DNA of 64,000 bases from Algoriphagus resistens (GCF_001442615.1 NZ_LMXN01000002.1:372001-436000); one strand, 5' to 3'; numbered from the stretch's first letter, positions 1 to 9,718 are shown. Numbers and translations: made by a program. The notes: generated by a model from the letters alone, not told the origin.

Positions 1-1
1 C

Positions 2-541
2 AGATTGAAATGTATACATGGTATCATCAAGTTCCAACGTATCTTCATTAAATTCTTTAATAAAGTTTGAAATCACGATGTCGTCGATATGATCCACATT
101 TAAGGCAGCATCCACTCCGATCCCAAAATCATGGTGGGTATCCACGTCCACGAATTCTTGTACTTTCACACTTTCTTCTTCTTCTATTTCCATGATGATC
201 TCGGTGATAAACCATCCTATCTCTTCCTCCTCACTAGTCAACGGTTTTAAATTACCATTTTCATCCTCTTCATAGGATATACCTTTGAAATTCGGGAATT
301 TCTGAGCAGCCTTGTGCTCAGCTAGTTCATACACTTCACTAGAATGATGTAATCTAAGGGTATAAAGCGCAGCATCGTAAATCACCTCTTTACCTTGAAA
401 TATTCCTATGAAATAGAAATTCACAAACTCGTCCGAGTTTTCTTCATCTGGAATGATTTTAAACGTTTTCTTGAGCTTTCCTAACTCTTCCTTTAGCTCC
501 GCAATGCGCTGAGGATCAAAACCTGGATTTGAGATTGCCAT
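2..541 (-). CDS. Hypothetical acidic protein (C-terminus cut off by window edge)
   Basis: The frame opens with ATG at 541 and stays open for 180 codons to the edge of the window, so the C-terminus is missing. The protein begins MAISNPGFDPQRI and is rich in Glu and Asp, with an acidic stretch (EEEEIGWF) near the middle and no signal peptide or membrane segment. It looks like a soluble cytoplasmic protein. I do not recognise a family. Codon use looks normal for the window. The assignment as a real gene is secure because of the long open frame and sensible composition; the function is unknown. Confidence 0.7.
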   Translation of the reverse strand, partial: MAISNPGFDPQRIAELKEELGKLKKTFKIIPDEENSDEFVNFYFIGIFQGKEVIYDAALYTLRLHHSSEVYELAEHKAAQKFPNFKGISYEEDENGNLKPLTSEEEEIGWFITEIIMEIEEEESVKVQEFVDVDTHHDFGIGVDAALNVDHIDDIVISNFIKEFNEDTLELDDTMYTFQS

Positions 542-910
542 GGGTCAAATATTTAAAGAATATATATTTTAAGTGATTAGCAATTCAATAGTACTAAATC
601 CTATAGTAATATAACATTAAAATTTAATCGAATTTAATTAAATCCACTAAGTCCAATGAAAAATTTGCTATAAAATTGAGTAATTCTAAGGATTGTAAAT
701 AGCTGAAAAAGAAGTAGAAACCTCTATTAATCTCCTGGATTACCCTAAAGAATACCAGATTGTCCCTTTTAAAATTCACAAAACCTGTAACGGCTAAAAT
801 AGTAAAGCCGCCGGCAAAGCTATTCCGTTAAAGCAGTTTCATTCAGGTTTTTGGGCTTTTTATTAAATTTAACTTTTCCTTCTGATTTTCAGTGATTTAT
901 ACTATTATTT
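542..910. other. Intergenic gap, 369 bp, no gene recognised
   Basis: This AT-rich stretch lies between the divergently placed end of the holin-like gene and the start of the acidic protein. A short open frame on the plus strand (about 699-797, 32 codons, ending in KTCNG) has coding-like composition but no ATG, GTG or TTG start at its head. It could be a gene remnant or chance. No hairpin or tRNA was seen. Confidence 0.5.
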
Positions 911-1276
911 TTATTTAGTAAGGTTCAAATCATTTCCAAAAAGTGAATTAATTAGGCTCACAACTATTGCGAACAAAATTGCCCACCAAAAACCATCAAC
1001 CTCAAAACCAGGGATAATGCGATCAGCCAGCATGATCATGAGCGCATTAATTACCAGCAAAAACAGACCGAGAGTCAGTACAGTGATAGGAAAAGTCAAC
1101 AATATCAACAAAGGTTTTAGCGTAATGTTTATCAAAATAATGACCGCTGCCAATAAAAATCCCGTCATAACGGTATCAATATGAATACCTGACAGAAAAA
1201 ATTCTGCAATAAGCACGGCTATCCCGCCTAGAAAGATTTTAACTAGAAAATTGAAGGGTTTAGTAGTCTTTTCCAT
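911..1276 (-). CDS. Phage holin family / YvlD-like 4-TM membrane protein
   Basis: A 121-residue protein with four hydrophobic segments (about residues 10-30, 35-60, 62-85 and 92-115) and few charged residues outside the ends. The segment LINITLKPLLILLTFPITVLT is the hallmark of the PF04020 family (mycobacterial 4-TM phage holin superfamily, YvlD-like), which is widespread in bacterial chromosomes and not tied to prophage. Length matches the family. No phage genes are nearby, so a lytic role is unlikely; the family function is not firmly known. The start is the ATG at 1276. Confidence 0.8.
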   Translation of the reverse strand: MEKTTKPFNFLVKIFLGGIAVLIAEFFLSGIHIDTVMTGFLLAAVIILINITLKPLLILLTFPITVLTLGLFLLVINALMIMLADRIIPGFEVDGFWWAILFAIVVSLINSLFGNDLNLTK

Positions 1277-1384
1277 AAAAATAAATTTACAGCTTTAAGT
1301 TAATATTCCTCAAAAGTTGACAAATATCATGTCCTAAAAATGAATGGAACAGACTGGAAATTCGTTACTTGTTTTGCGTTGTAG

Positions 1385-1392
1385 TATATTTG
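1385..1392 (+). promoter_or_regulatory. Bacteroidota -7 promoter element for desaturase
   Basis: TATATTTG matches the Bacteroidota -7 consensus TAnnTTTG. It lies 26 bases upstream of the GTG start at 1419, leaving a leader of about 20 bases. I see no convincing -33 TTTG at the usual spacing. Confidence 0.5.
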
Positions 1393-1418
1393 CAGCCTTA
1401 ACATAAATTCTACGCTGA

Positions 1419-2168
1419 GTGATAATAATCATCTTCTTCTTGTTGCATTGGTATTTCTCCTTGTTCTGCCAAAGTTTCTTCCTACACCGGTACGCTGCCC
1501 ACCAGATGTTCTATATGAACAAATATTGGGAAAAATTCTTCTATTTCTTTACATGGATGTGGCAGGGAAGTTCCTATTTGTCCCCTAGAGCCTATGCCAT
1601 TCTACACAGAATGCACCATGCCTATAGCGATACCCCAAAAGATCCCCATAGTCCCCATCACACCGAGAATTTGTTTACCATGATGTGGAAGACAAAGAAT
1701 ATTTACAATGAATATTTTTCTTTTCGTCTGAAACCCGAAGAGAGATTCTCTAAGGATATTCCTGATTGGACCAAATTTGACAAATTTGCGGACACCATGC
1801 TTGTAAGAGTAAGCTGGGGATTACTGTACGTTGCCATCTATATACTTTGTATTTCGGTCTTTGATATGCCAGGTACACATTGGTGGATGTATTTCCTTCT
1901 GCCTATTCACTTCCTCATGGGGCCTGTACACGGAGCTATTGTAAACTGGAGCGGGCACAAATATGGCTATGCAAATTTTGACAACAACGATCAGTCGAAA
2001 AACAGTCTTTTACTAGATGTTTTAATGCTAGGAGAACTGTTCCAAAACAATCACCACAAACTACCAAATAGACCTAATTTTGCTGTTAAGTGGTACGAGT
2101 TTGATCCCACTTATCCAATTGTAAAACTGCTGCATCTCACACGGATAATCAAGCTAAGACCTGCATAA
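1419..2168 (+). CDS. Acyl-CoA / fatty acid desaturase (membrane di-iron)
   Basis: This 249-residue membrane protein carries the three histidine boxes of type 1 fatty acid desaturases: HRYAAH (residues 23-28), HRMHH (63-67) and NNHHK (210-214). These bind the di-iron centre that inserts a double bond into an acyl chain. A further WSGHKYGY segment precedes box three, as in delta-9 desaturases. Hydrophobic segments surround the boxes. The start is GTG at 1419, directly after an in-frame TGA, and a TAnnTTTG element lies just upstream, so the short N-terminus is real. It is somewhat shorter than typical acyl-CoA desaturases because only about 20 residues precede box one. Substrate and regiospecificity cannot be read from sequence. 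Confidence 0.87.
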   Translation: MIIIIFFLLHWYFSLFCQSFFLHRYAAHQMFYMNKYWEKFFYFFTWMWQGSSYLSPRAYAILHRMHHAYSDTPKDPHSPHHTENLFTMMWKTKNIYNEYFSFRLKPEERFSKDIPDWTKFDKFADTMLVRVSWGLLYVAIYILCISVFDMPGTHWWMYFLLPIHFLMGPVHGAIVNWSGHKYGYANFDNNDQSKNSLLLDVLMLGELFQNNHHKLPNRPNFAVKWYEFDPTYPIVKLLHLTRIIKLRPA

Positions 2169-2172
2169 CTTA

Positions 2173-2199
2173 ATGGCCTCAAAATGAGGCCATTTTTAT
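2173..2199 (+). terminator. Rho-independent terminator after desaturase
   Basis: A perfect 9-bp stem (ATGGCCTCA at 2173-2181 with TGAGGCCAT at 2185-2193), a 3-base loop, then a T-rich tail. It starts 4 bases after the desaturase stop codon. Confidence 0.8.
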
Positions 2200-2330
2200 T
2201 GAACTTGATAAATTAGGATACGAACGTCACATCTCTTTGGTTAAAAAATATTAAAAGTAAAGGTGATTTTCTTTGCAATTGTGAAACTAAACGAATAATT
2301 TTCTTGCAATTAAAACTTAACGCCTTATTT

Positions 2331-2660
2331 ATGAAACCATTAACAAGAGCAGAAGAGGAGATCATGCAGATTCTCTGGGATATCGAACGAGGGTTCGTGA
2401 AAGATATCCTTACTCCTATGACCGAACCAAAACCCGCGTACAACACTGTGTCAACGATTGTTAGGATTTTGGAGCGAAAAGGATTTGTAAGTCACAAATC
2501 TTACGGTAAAAGCCATGAGTACTTTCCAATAGTATCGAAAGATGAATATCGTTCATTCATTATAAAGAAAATGCTGGATGGTTATTTCGAAAATTCGTTC
2601 GGAAAACTCACTGATTTTTTCAAAAATGATGAAACACTGAATACAAAGTCGTATCAATAA
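2331..2660 (+). CDS. BlaI/MecI/CopY family transcriptional repressor
   Basis: A 109-residue winged-helix protein beginning MKPLTRAEEEIMQILWDIER, the typical N-terminus of the BlaI/MecI family (PF03965). The recognition region reads PAYNTVSTIVRILERKGFV, where the family has the conserved NTV(S/Y)T core. In the classic system the repressor is cleaved after a BlaR1/MecR1 membrane protease senses beta-lactam; in Bacteroidota many BlaI genes pair with an M56 peptidase gene downstream. No such partner is present here: the next gene is convergent and unrelated. I chose the ATG at 2331 over an upstream in-frame TTG at 2304 because the family begins at this point. Confidence 0.85.
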   Translation: MKPLTRAEEEIMQILWDIERGFVKDILTPMTEPKPAYNTVSTIVRILERKGFVSHKSYGKSHEYFPIVSKDEYRSFIIKKMLDGYFENSFGKLTDFFKNDETLNTKSYQ

Positions 2661-2690
2661 TCATTTTTGAAAAAGTACGGAAGAACAAAG

Positions 2691-2718
2691 AAACCCGGTA
2701 ATGCTACCGGGTTTTTCT
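2691..2718. terminator. Bidirectional terminator between blaI-like gene and S41 protease
   Basis: A perfect 10-bp stem, AAACCCGGTA (2691-2700) with TACCGGGTTT (2705-2714), a 4-base loop, and T-rich sequence after it. A-rich sequence precedes it, so it can serve both convergent genes. Confidence 0.85.
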
Positions 2719-2731
2719 GTTTCTTTATTTT

Positions 2732-5700
2732 TCAATCTATCTCCTTTAACAATTCTTCTACTGCTTTTTGAAGTTGCTGATCTTCACCTTGATCGATTTT
2801 ACCTGGCATGTTTTTTACTTCAAATTGAGGTCTTGTCTCATTGTTCTCCAGCCACTCCCCTGATTTATTCTTAGCGGATATAGGCACGGCTCCCCAGCGT
2901 GATCCATCTGGCAAAGCCTCCCATCCGGCAAACGAGCAGGTGCCCGGCGTAGGCATTCCCACTGTCTTTCCAATAGCTAAATCAGTGTACCCGCAGGCGA
3001 AGCAATGGCCATCAGAATAATTGGCTTCATTGAACATCGCAAGTGTTGGCTTAGTCCATCGAGCTGTAGGTTCATAACCCACTTCCCTCGACTCAGTAGC
3101 GTAAGTCAAAAATTTCTCCCCAGTAAAGAACATAGCCAAGTCGGCTACTAAATCCCCCCCTCCATTGAACCTGGTGTCTACAATTACGGCCTCACTATCG
3201 TGGTATTTGCCCATCATCTCCTCATACACGTTTCTATAGGGACCATCACTCATGCCGGGAATGTGCACATAGCCAAGCTTTCCATCGCTCAGGCTGTCTA
3301 CCTCAGCTTGATTCATTTTTACCCAACGCTTATACAATAATTGATTTTCAGTTCTGAGTGAAATCGGCTTGACCGTCACTTGTTTTCTCTGGTCTGATTC
3401 TGGATTTATCAGTTCAAGCAAAGTGTAGGTATCCGCTTTTCTGTTGAGGAACTTTGCTATATCACTTTCAGGGGTTAGAGTCTGACCATCTATTTTCTCG
3501 ATAATCATTCCCTTTTTGATGTCCAAACCTGTTTTATCCAAAGGTCCTCCTTTAATGACCTCAGTGATTTTAATGCCGTCTCCTTGATATTTATAATCCC
3601 AAAATATACCCAATGCTGCTGTCGCATCAGCCATATCCACAGTTCTTGAGTACCTGGACCCGGCATGCGATACATTCAATTCACCTATCATCTCTGAGAT
3701 CATTTCAGAAAACTCGTAGCTATTGCCGATGGATGGAAGATACTTTTCATAATCAACCCTGGAAGAATCCCAGTCAACTCCATGCATATCCGGGGTATAG
3801 AATATGCCTTTGGTTCGGAGCCATACGTGTTCAAACATATAAGCCATTTCTGCTTCCTTATCATAGGTCATTTCACCCGAAATCTTAATCACTTCTTTTT
3901 TCATTCCCTCAGGATTGATCTTGGATATGCTTCCATTGCTAAGAAGGTAAAGATTTTTTTGCTCCTTGTCCCAAGTCAAATTGGCATAACTGGCATCCAA
4001 ACTGAGTTCCTGCTTTGTCTCCTTGGTTCTAAGATCTGTACTCCATAAATTCATTCCCTTCTCAAATGCTGCCAAATAATAAAGTTTATCTCCATCTTTT
4101 GACAAAACAGCATCTCCCAGTGAAGAAGAATGTATAGTCAATTTAGCTTTACGATCTTCTATTCCCTCCCACTCAAACTTCAAATCCTCAATTTTTTTAT
4201 CTTTATCTTTCTCTTTATCATCATTTGATTTATCGTCTTTCTCTTCCTTCTTATTGACTTTTTCGATTTCCTTCATCAAGTCAAAGTCCTCTTTGGACAG
4301 GGTGAATTTTTCCCAGGCAGCCTTATCAAAAAAGAGGGTATATACATCATGCTGACTTTGCCCACTGGTAGCATAACTCCGCAGACCATCACGGTTGGAA
4401 AACCACAGCATTTGCTTCCCCTCGTTCACCCACATTGCGTTTTCATCTCCATATCCGCTTTTGGTAAGGTTTTTCATCTTCTGCTTTCCGGAAGCATCCA
4501 AGAGCACGACTTCGGAATTAGCCATTGTAGGTCTGTAAGTTGCCAGAAGCCACTTGCTATCCGGAGCCCAGGTGAAATATTGATCTCCGTCACGCATATG
4601 AAAAAGCTCATCAGGAGTCATGAGCGTAACAGTTTCCCCGGATGCCAGATCCAACACTTTTAGCGTTCTTCTGTCTTCTACAAAAGCCAGTTTTTTTCCA
4701 TCAGGGGAAAATCTGGGTAGGTATGCCTCTCCTTCTGTCTTTACAAGGGGTTTCTCCTTCAATAATGTGGCAGCAAAGAAGAAAGGCTCTTCCTCCCTTA
4801 CTTTTATACTTTGAAAAATCTGCCATTTGCCATCTCTTTCACTTGCATAGACGAGTGATTTTCCGTCTGGAGCAAATTCCACAAAGCGCTCTTGCTCTGG
4901 AGTATTTGTGATTCTTTTAGTTAGTGAACCGTCCACAGAAGTTACGAAAACCTCTCCTCTGGCCACGAAAGCAATCTCTTTCCCATTAGGGGAAATGGAC
5001 ATTTCCTTTACACCGCCATTGATGGAAATGTAATTATCAGAGTTGCTGATAGCTTGTGTCTTAACTGAAACTGAAAGCTTCTTTGGAGTTTCCCCTTTGC
5101 GGAGCGTATAGAGTTCTCCATCGTATCCAAAGCTCATCAATCCATCATCGGAAATACTCAGAAAACGGACTGGGAAATTCTCCAATGTAGTGAGTGCCTC
5201 TGTTTGCGAAGAATCGGCAATATTCCTTGCAAAGACATTGAAACTTCCATTGGCCTCACTCAGGTAATAGATCTCCGATTCGTCAGGTGAAAAGACGGGA
5301 TTTCTATCCTCTCCGTAGAAGGTTGTCAGCATTTTATGGGTATCGGCTTGGGTATCGTACAGCCAAATATCTCTGGCAATACTAGATTGATGGTGCTTAC
5401 GCCACTCATTTTCACCTCCCTTTTTGTCGTGATAGATCATCTTGCTTCCGTCCTTGCTGACTTTTGCATATTCAGCAGGAATAGTCAGGAGCTGATCTAT
5501 CCTTCCACCTTTTCTAGGAACTGAATACAGTTCAGGCTGTGAACCGGTAGGATATTGCCTGTGCTCAGCTATATCCATCCGCTGGGCCCCAAATATCACC
5601 GATCGGTCGTCGGCAGAGAATTCAAATGGCTGTTCATCATTCGAATGAAATGTAAGTCTTGTGGCAGGACCACCTTCCGGGCTCATGGTAAATACATCAA

Positions 5701-5971
5701 AGTTACCGTAGCGATCAGAGGCGAAAGCGATGGTTTTTCCGTCATGACTCCATACAGCCTGATAATCATGCGCCTCGTGAAAAGTAATCTGTCTGGCAGT
5801 TCCTCCTGAGCTTGGTACCAAATAAAGATCACCTTTGTAGGTAAAGGCAATGTGGGTTCCATCAGGAGAAATAGCCGGATATCGCATCCATTTAGGAGCT
5901 TCTTGAGCTATTGTGAAATTGCCCGGTAAAAAGCAGACGAGCAATGCAAAAACCGTTAATCTTTTAGCCAT
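2732..5971 (-). CDS. Tricorn-like S41 family peptidase with WD40/TolB-type propellers and PDZ domain
   Basis: A 1079-residue exported protease. A signal peptide covers residues 1-22 (cleavage after TIAQ). Residues about 30-540 carry repeated PD40/TolB propeller motifs such as SPDGTHIAF, SHDGKTIAF and SPDGKKLAF. A Lys/Glu/Asp-rich linker follows at about 570-600. A PDZ domain lies near 780-870 (IDGQTLTPESD). The C-terminal S41 catalytic domain shows FNGGGDLVADLAMFF and then NYSDGHCF, where the serine of YSDGH is the nucleophile position in tricorn relatives. The family trims peptides or damaged proteins; in this group it acts in the periplasm. It stands alone on its strand and starts with ATG at 5971. 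Confidence 0.88.
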   Translation of the reverse strand: MAKRLTVFALLVCFLPGNFTIAQEAPKWMRYPAISPDGTHIAFTYKGDLYLVPSSGGTARQITFHEAHDYQAVWSHDGKTIAFASDRYGNFDVFTMSPEGGPATRLTFHSNDEQPFEFSADDRSVIFGAQRMDIAEHRQYPTGSQPELYSVPRKGGRIDQLLTIPAEYAKVSKDGSKMIYHDKKGGENEWRKHHQSSIARDIWLYDTQADTHKMLTTFYGEDRNPVFSPDESEIYYLSEANGSFNVFARNIADSSQTEALTTLENFPVRFLSISDDGLMSFGYDGELYTLRKGETPKKLSVSVKTQAISNSDNYISINGGVKEMSISPNGKEIAFVARGEVFVTSVDGSLTKRITNTPEQERFVEFAPDGKSLVYASERDGKWQIFQSIKVREEEPFFFAATLLKEKPLVKTEGEAYLPRFSPDGKKLAFVEDRRTLKVLDLASGETVTLMTPDELFHMRDGDQYFTWAPDSKWLLATYRPTMANSEVVLLDASGKQKMKNLTKSGYGDENAMWVNEGKQMLWFSNRDGLRSYATSGQSQHDVYTLFFDKAAWEKFTLSKEDFDLMKEIEKVNKKEEKDDKSNDDKEKDKDKKIEDLKFEWEGIEDRKAKLTIHSSSLGDAVLSKDGDKLYYLAAFEKGMNLWSTDLRTKETKQELSLDASYANLTWDKEQKNLYLLSNGSISKINPEGMKKEVIKISGEMTYDKEAEMAYMFEHVWLRTKGIFYTPDMHGVDWDSSRVDYEKYLPSIGNSYEFSEMISEMIGELNVSHAGSRYSRTVDMADATAALGIFWDYKYQGDGIKITEVIKGGPLDKTGLDIKKGMIIEKIDGQTLTPESDIAKFLNRKADTYTLLELINPESDQRKQVTVKPISLRTENQLLYKRWVKMNQAEVDSLSDGKLGYVHIPGMSDGPYRNVYEEMMGKYHDSEAVIVDTRFNGGGDLVADLAMFFTGEKFLTYATESREVGYEPTARWTKPTLAMFNEANYSDGHCFACGYTDLAIGKTVGMPTPGTCSFAGWEALPDGSRWGAVPISAKNKSGEWLENNETRPQFEVKNMPGKIDQGEDQQLQKAVEELLKEID

Positions 5972-6112
5972 AAAGTTGGATTTAGTGTTTCAAATTAATC
6001 AAAAAATAAATTTGAATTACCTGGCTTTATTTGATCGGTGCTATTGAGCATACTTAGGATTAAAATCCAATAATGTATCAAAGCTTTCCTTCATTCCTTG
6101 AGTATACAAGGC

Positions 6113-6120
6113 TATATTTG
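6113..6120 (+). promoter_or_regulatory. -7 promoter element for tyrS
   Basis: TATATTTG fits TAnnTTTG and lies 24 bases upstream of the ATG at 6145. It falls inside the longest reading frame, so the upstream ATG at 6073 is not the translation start. Confidence 0.55.
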
Positions 6121-6144
6121 CACCTCGAAAAATCAACTCATAGG

Positions 6145-7437
6145 ATGAACTCATTTATAGAAGAATTACGCTGGAGAGGCATGCTTCAGGATATGACCCC
6201 CGAAATCGAAGAACACCTGACTAAAGGCATGGCTTCGGCATATCTGGGGTTTGACCCTACGGCAGATTCCCTACATATCGGTCACTTAGTAGGTGTGATG
6301 ACCTTATTGCATTTCCAGCGTGCAGGGCATAAGCCATTTGCCCTGGTAGGCGGTGCTACCGGGATGATAGGAGATCCTTCCTTCAAATCCGCGGAGAGAA
6401 ATCTCTTGGATAAAGTTACCCTGGATCATAATGTAGCTTGCATTCAAGGCCAGCTTGCGAAGTTTTTGGATTTTTCCGGTTCTACTTCCAATAAAGCCGA
6501 GCTGGTGAATAACTACGACTGGATGTCTCAATTCAGCTTTTTGGACTTTATCCGCGATATAGGTAAACATATCACTGTGAATTACATGATGTCCAAGGAT
6601 TCTGTAAAAAGACGACTTGAAGACGGAAATGGCCTTTCATTCACAGAATTCACGTATCAGTTGATCCAGGGTTACGATTTTTATCATCTGTGGAAAAATA
6701 AAAACTGCTCTATTCAGCTGGGTGGATCAGATCAATGGGGGAATATCGTAACAGGCACCGAATTGATCCGAAAAATAGGCGGAGGAAGTGCTTATGCCTT
6801 GACTGTTCCCCTGATCACTAAGGCAGACGGAAGCAAGTTCGGTAAAACCGAAGGCGGTTCTGTATGGCTGGATCCTGAGAAAACCTCTCCCTATGCATTC
6901 TATCAGTTTTGGCTAAATGTGTCTGATGAAGATGCTGCGAAATACATCAGAATCTTTACCGTTTTGGATCAGGAGATAATTGAAAAGCTTGAATCCGAGC
7001 ATGCCGAAGCTCCTCACCTACGGATATTGCAAAAAGAAATAGCCAAGCAAATCACCATCATGGTTCATAGTGAATCTGATTTTGACATGGCTGTGAAGGC
7101 TTCAGAGATATTATTCGGCAAGTCATCCACGGAAGATTTGGCTGCCCTGGATGAGCGCACTTTCTTACAGGTTTTTGAAGGAGTTCCCCAGGTGCAGATT
7201 AGCCAAGAGGACTATTCAGGATTGAATTCTGTTTTGGATCTCTTTGGAGACATTACCGAAGGGGTTGTTTTTGCATCAAAAGGCGAGGCCAGAAAAATGA
7301 TCCAGGGAGGCGGAGTAAGCATCAATAAAGAGAAGCTATCGGATCCGAATGCTGAGATAAACTTGACTCTTCTTCAAAACAAATATCTTCTTGTCCAAAA
7401 AGGAAAGAAAAATTATTACATCGTGGAAGTGAAGTAA
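6145..7437 (+). CDS. tyrS: Tyrosyl-tRNA synthetase
   Basis: Charges tRNA-Tyr with tyrosine in the cytoplasm. The 430-residue protein has the class I HIGH motif (SLHIGHLVG, residues 42-50), the tyrosine-pocket region QGYDFYHL, the GGSDQWGN segment that is diagnostic for TyrRS, and KFGKT, the usual TyrRS form of KMSKS. A C-terminal S4-like RNA-binding domain covers about 365-425 ([17 protein letters not shown]). I place the start at ATG 6145 ([12 protein letters not shown]) because family members start here and because the TAnnTTTG promoter element lies between this codon and the more upstream ATG at 6073. Length is normal. Confidence 0.96.
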   Translation: MNSFIEELRWRGMLQDMTPEIEEHLTKGMASAYLGFDPTADSLHIGHLVGVMTLLHFQRAGHKPFALVGGATGMIGDPSFKSAERNLLDKVTLDHNVACIQGQLAKFLDFSGSTSNKAELVNNYDWMSQFSFLDFIRDIGKHITVNYMMSKDSVKRRLEDGNGLSFTEFTYQLIQGYDFYHLWKNKNCSIQLGGSDQWGNIVTGTELIRKIGGGSAYALTVPLITKADGSKFGKTEGGSVWLDPEKTSPYAFYQFWLNVSDEDAAKYIRIFTVLDQEIIEKLESEHAEAPHLRILQKEIAKQITIMVHSESDFDMAVKASEILFGKSSTEDLAALDERTFLQVFEGVPQVQISQEDYSGLNSVLDLFGDITEGVVFASKGEARKMIQGGGVSINKEKLSDPNAEINLTLLQNKYLLVQKGKKNYYIVEVK

Positions 7438-7455
7438 GTGCGTGATACTCACTCT

Positions 7456-7492
7456 AAAAAGGGCTTTAGGGAATACCTAAGGCCTTTTTTTA
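7456..7492 (+). terminator. Terminator after tyrS
   Basis: An imperfect stem, roughly AAGGGCTTTAGG (7459-7470) with CCTAAGGCCTT (7476-7486), followed by a run of T residues. It starts about 20 bases after the tyrS stop. Confidence 0.7.
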
Positions 7493-7547
7493 TGAAATAC
7501 AGCTAAATAAAACCTAAATCAAAAGCCTATTTTTGACCCTAGTTTAA

Positions 7548-7555
7548 TATCTTTG
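7548..7555 (+). promoter_or_regulatory. -7 promoter element for TetR gene
   Basis: TATCTTTG fits TAnnTTTG and lies 31 bases upstream of the ATG at 7587. Confidence 0.5.
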
Positions 7556-7586
7556 AATTCTATTTTTAGTAAACTAATTAAAATCC

Positions 7587-8288
7587 ATGGCAGGAGAGAA
7601 AAATAAGGAAAAACTCATTCTAGATTCAGCTGTAGCACTCTTCACTTCCAAAGGCTATCTAGCCACCCGAATGGAGGATGTGGCCAAAGCAGCAGGAATA
7701 AGCAAGGGACTAACTTATTTCTACTACAAGAATAAGGAAGATCTTTTCATGGCTTTGACAAAGAAAGCCTTCGATCAATTCAAAGATGAATTTCGGGACG
7801 AATGGTCAAATAGGACCAAAGGAAAAACAGGATTGGATATGCTGTGCTCACTACTGGTGAGGATTGTTGCCTTTGCAAAAACAAACCAAGTATATTACGA
7901 TTCAATTCTCAATTTTCTCGACCTTCTCAAGAAGTATAACAATCCGGAAACCAGGAAATCAATTGATCCGAAAACGCTGGAATCTACCCATTTTCAGAAG
8001 CTACTCGAAGTCCATCATGATCCTGCTAAAATCGGAATTATGATGGTAAGCCAAGGGATCAAGGATGGAAGTATTCGTGCGGAGCTACAACCGGAAATTA
8101 CTTTCTACACCGTTTGGAGTATGATTATTGGCTATGAGAAAATGCTCGGACCGATAGAATATGAAGGAAAAGATCTTAAAGTACACGCCGAAAACTGGGA
8201 GCCTGGTTTCCTTCGCCTGATGCAGGAAATGCTAAAAGGAACTATTCAAGCAACCAAGAAAACTACAGTGCAGACTAGTTTATTTTGA
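7587..8288 (+). CDS. TetR/AcrR family transcriptional regulator
   Basis: A 233-residue regulator with an N-terminal TetR helix-turn-helix: residues about 10-55 include LDSAVALFTSKGYLATRMED, the turn AAGISKGLTYFYYKNKEDLF, and the normal FYYKNKEDL end of the domain. The C-terminal ligand domain has no recognisable subfamily. Its stop codon overlaps the ATG of the next gene (TGATG), so it is translationally coupled to the amidohydrolase lipoprotein and probably controls that operon. No obvious palindromic operator was found just upstream. Confidence 0.9.
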   Translation: MAGEKNKEKLILDSAVALFTSKGYLATRMEDVAKAAGISKGLTYFYYKNKEDLFMALTKKAFDQFKDEFRDEWSNRTKGKTGLDMLCSLLVRIVAFAKTNQVYYDSILNFLDLLKKYNNPETRKSIDPKTLESTHFQKLLEVHHDPAKIGIMMVSQGIKDGSIRAELQPEITFYTVWSMIIGYEKMLGPIEYEGKDLKVHAENWEPGFLRLMQEMLKGTIQATKKTTVQTSLF

Positions 8289-9718
8289 TGATGAATAGGA
8301 ACTATATTTTTCTTGCAGTTCTGATACTTTCAGCCTGTCAATCCAAAACAAAAGTGGATCTGGTCATTAAAAATGCCACAATACTGGACATTCAAGAGGG
8401 TACTCTATCAGAGAGCAGGTTTGTTATAATAAATGCCGATACCATCATGGAAGTTGGAGATGGATCAATGATGGAAAAATACCATCCTGCCAGGGAATTG
8501 GATATAGATGGTAACTACCTGATGCCGGGCCTTTGGGATAACCATGTCCATTTTGGAGGGGCGGAATACATCGATGAAAATGAACAACTTTTACCACTTT
8601 ATCTGGCATTTGGAGTGACCACGGTCAGGGATGCAGCTGGTGATATCAGCCTTGAAGTTCTGAAATGGAGGGATGAAATAAATGCAGGAGACAGAATTGG
8701 TCCGGATATTCTGACTTCAGGACCAAAACTGGAAGGAATCGAGTCGATTTGGCCCGGAGACCTTGAAGTAGGTACGGAACATGAATTAGATGAAGCACTG
8801 GATTCCCTGGATAAGTTGAAGGTAGATTTTATCAAAATCACTGATAACACGCTAGAACCTCAACTATTCCTGAAAGCTGTACAAAAGGCAACTGCAAGGG
8901 GCTATAGTGTTTCAGGTCATATTCCAGCTGAGCTGACACTTGATCAAGTATCCAAAGCAGGACAAAAGACAGTAGAACACCTTTCTTACCTGCTGAGGGC
9001 TACAACTCCTCATGAGGCAGAAATTTCCAAAGGAAGGGCGGAAGGTACACTTAGTGGTGCTAATGCTGCTGAACTTCAGTCAAATACTTTTGATGAAGCT
9101 GTGACTCTGAAAAACTTCCAACAGCTGGCCAAGCAGGGAACTGCAGTAGTCCCTACGCTCTTGATTAGTTATAACATCGCTTATCTGGACGAAAATGATT
9201 TTGCCAATGATACTATCCTCGATTATTTGGGACCTCAGTTGAAAGAAAGCTACCAATGGAGAATTCAACGGATGGCCGGGGAAAATGAAGCCACTAAACA
9301 AGCCAGAAAGCAAGCTTTTGAAACAGTGTCCAATCTCATTCCGCTCGTAAAAAAATCAGGTATGAAGATCATTGCCGGCACAGACGCCGGGTATCTTAAT
9401 ACCTATGATTTCCCTGGTTTGGCAATACATTTGGAGCTTCAAAAACTGGTTGAATATGGCCTGACTCCACAGGAAGCATTGATCGCATCGGTGATAAACG
9501 GCCCAGGATATTTTAATTTCAGAGAATTTGGTTCCGTACAGCAAGGCAAAGCTGCAAATCTTATAGTCCTTTCTAAAAATCCTCTGGAAGATATCTCAGC
9601 CACCCTTAGTATTGAAGGTGTGGTGAAAGACGGCAAGGTTTATACTAGATCTGATTTGGACAGCATGCTTGCAGAGATTAAATCGTGGGTTTCGGCAAAA
9701 GAAGAGAGACTTCCCTGA
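8288..9718 (+). CDS. Amidohydrolase family lipoprotein
   Basis: A 476-residue metal-dependent hydrolase (PF01979 superfamily; imidazolonepropionase/prolidase-like). A lipoprotein signal ends in LSAC, with the lipidated cysteine at residue 17. The metal site shows HVH in NHVHFGG (86 and 88), GHIPAEL and VEHLSYL (further histidines), and GTDAGY (aspartate). The C-terminus has the usual amidohydrolase strand GKAANLIVLSKNPLEDI. It likely cleaves an amide or peptide-like bond outside the inner membrane; the substrate is unknown. The ATG at 8288 overlaps the stop of the TetR gene; a second ATG follows at 8291. Confidence 0.87.
   Translation: MMNRNYIFLAVLILSACQSKTKVDLVIKNATILDIQEGTLSESRFVIINADTIMEVGDGSMMEKYHPARELDIDGNYLMPGLWDNHVHFGGAEYIDENEQLLPLYLAFGVTTVRDAAGDISLEVLKWRDEINAGDRIGPDILTSGPKLEGIESIWPGDLEVGTEHELDEALDSLDKLKVDFIKITDNTLEPQLFLKAVQKATARGYSVSGHIPAELTLDQVSKAGQKTVEHLSYLLRATTPHEAEISKGRAEGTLSGANAAELQSNTFDEAVTLKNFQQLAKQGTAVVPTLLISYNIAYLDENDFANDTILDYLGPQLKESYQWRIQRMAGENEATKQARKQAFETVSNLIPLVKKSGMKIIAGTDAGYLNTYDFPGLAIHLELQKLVEYGLTPQEALIASVINGPGYFNFREFGSVQQGKAANLIVLSKNPLEDISATLSIEGVVKDGKVYTRSDLDSMLAEIKSWVSAKEERLP

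Noticed and set aside
911..1276. Holin-like gene as evidence of a prophage
   Set aside because: The family is common in bacterial chromosomes, and no phage structural, integrase or lysis genes are nearby.
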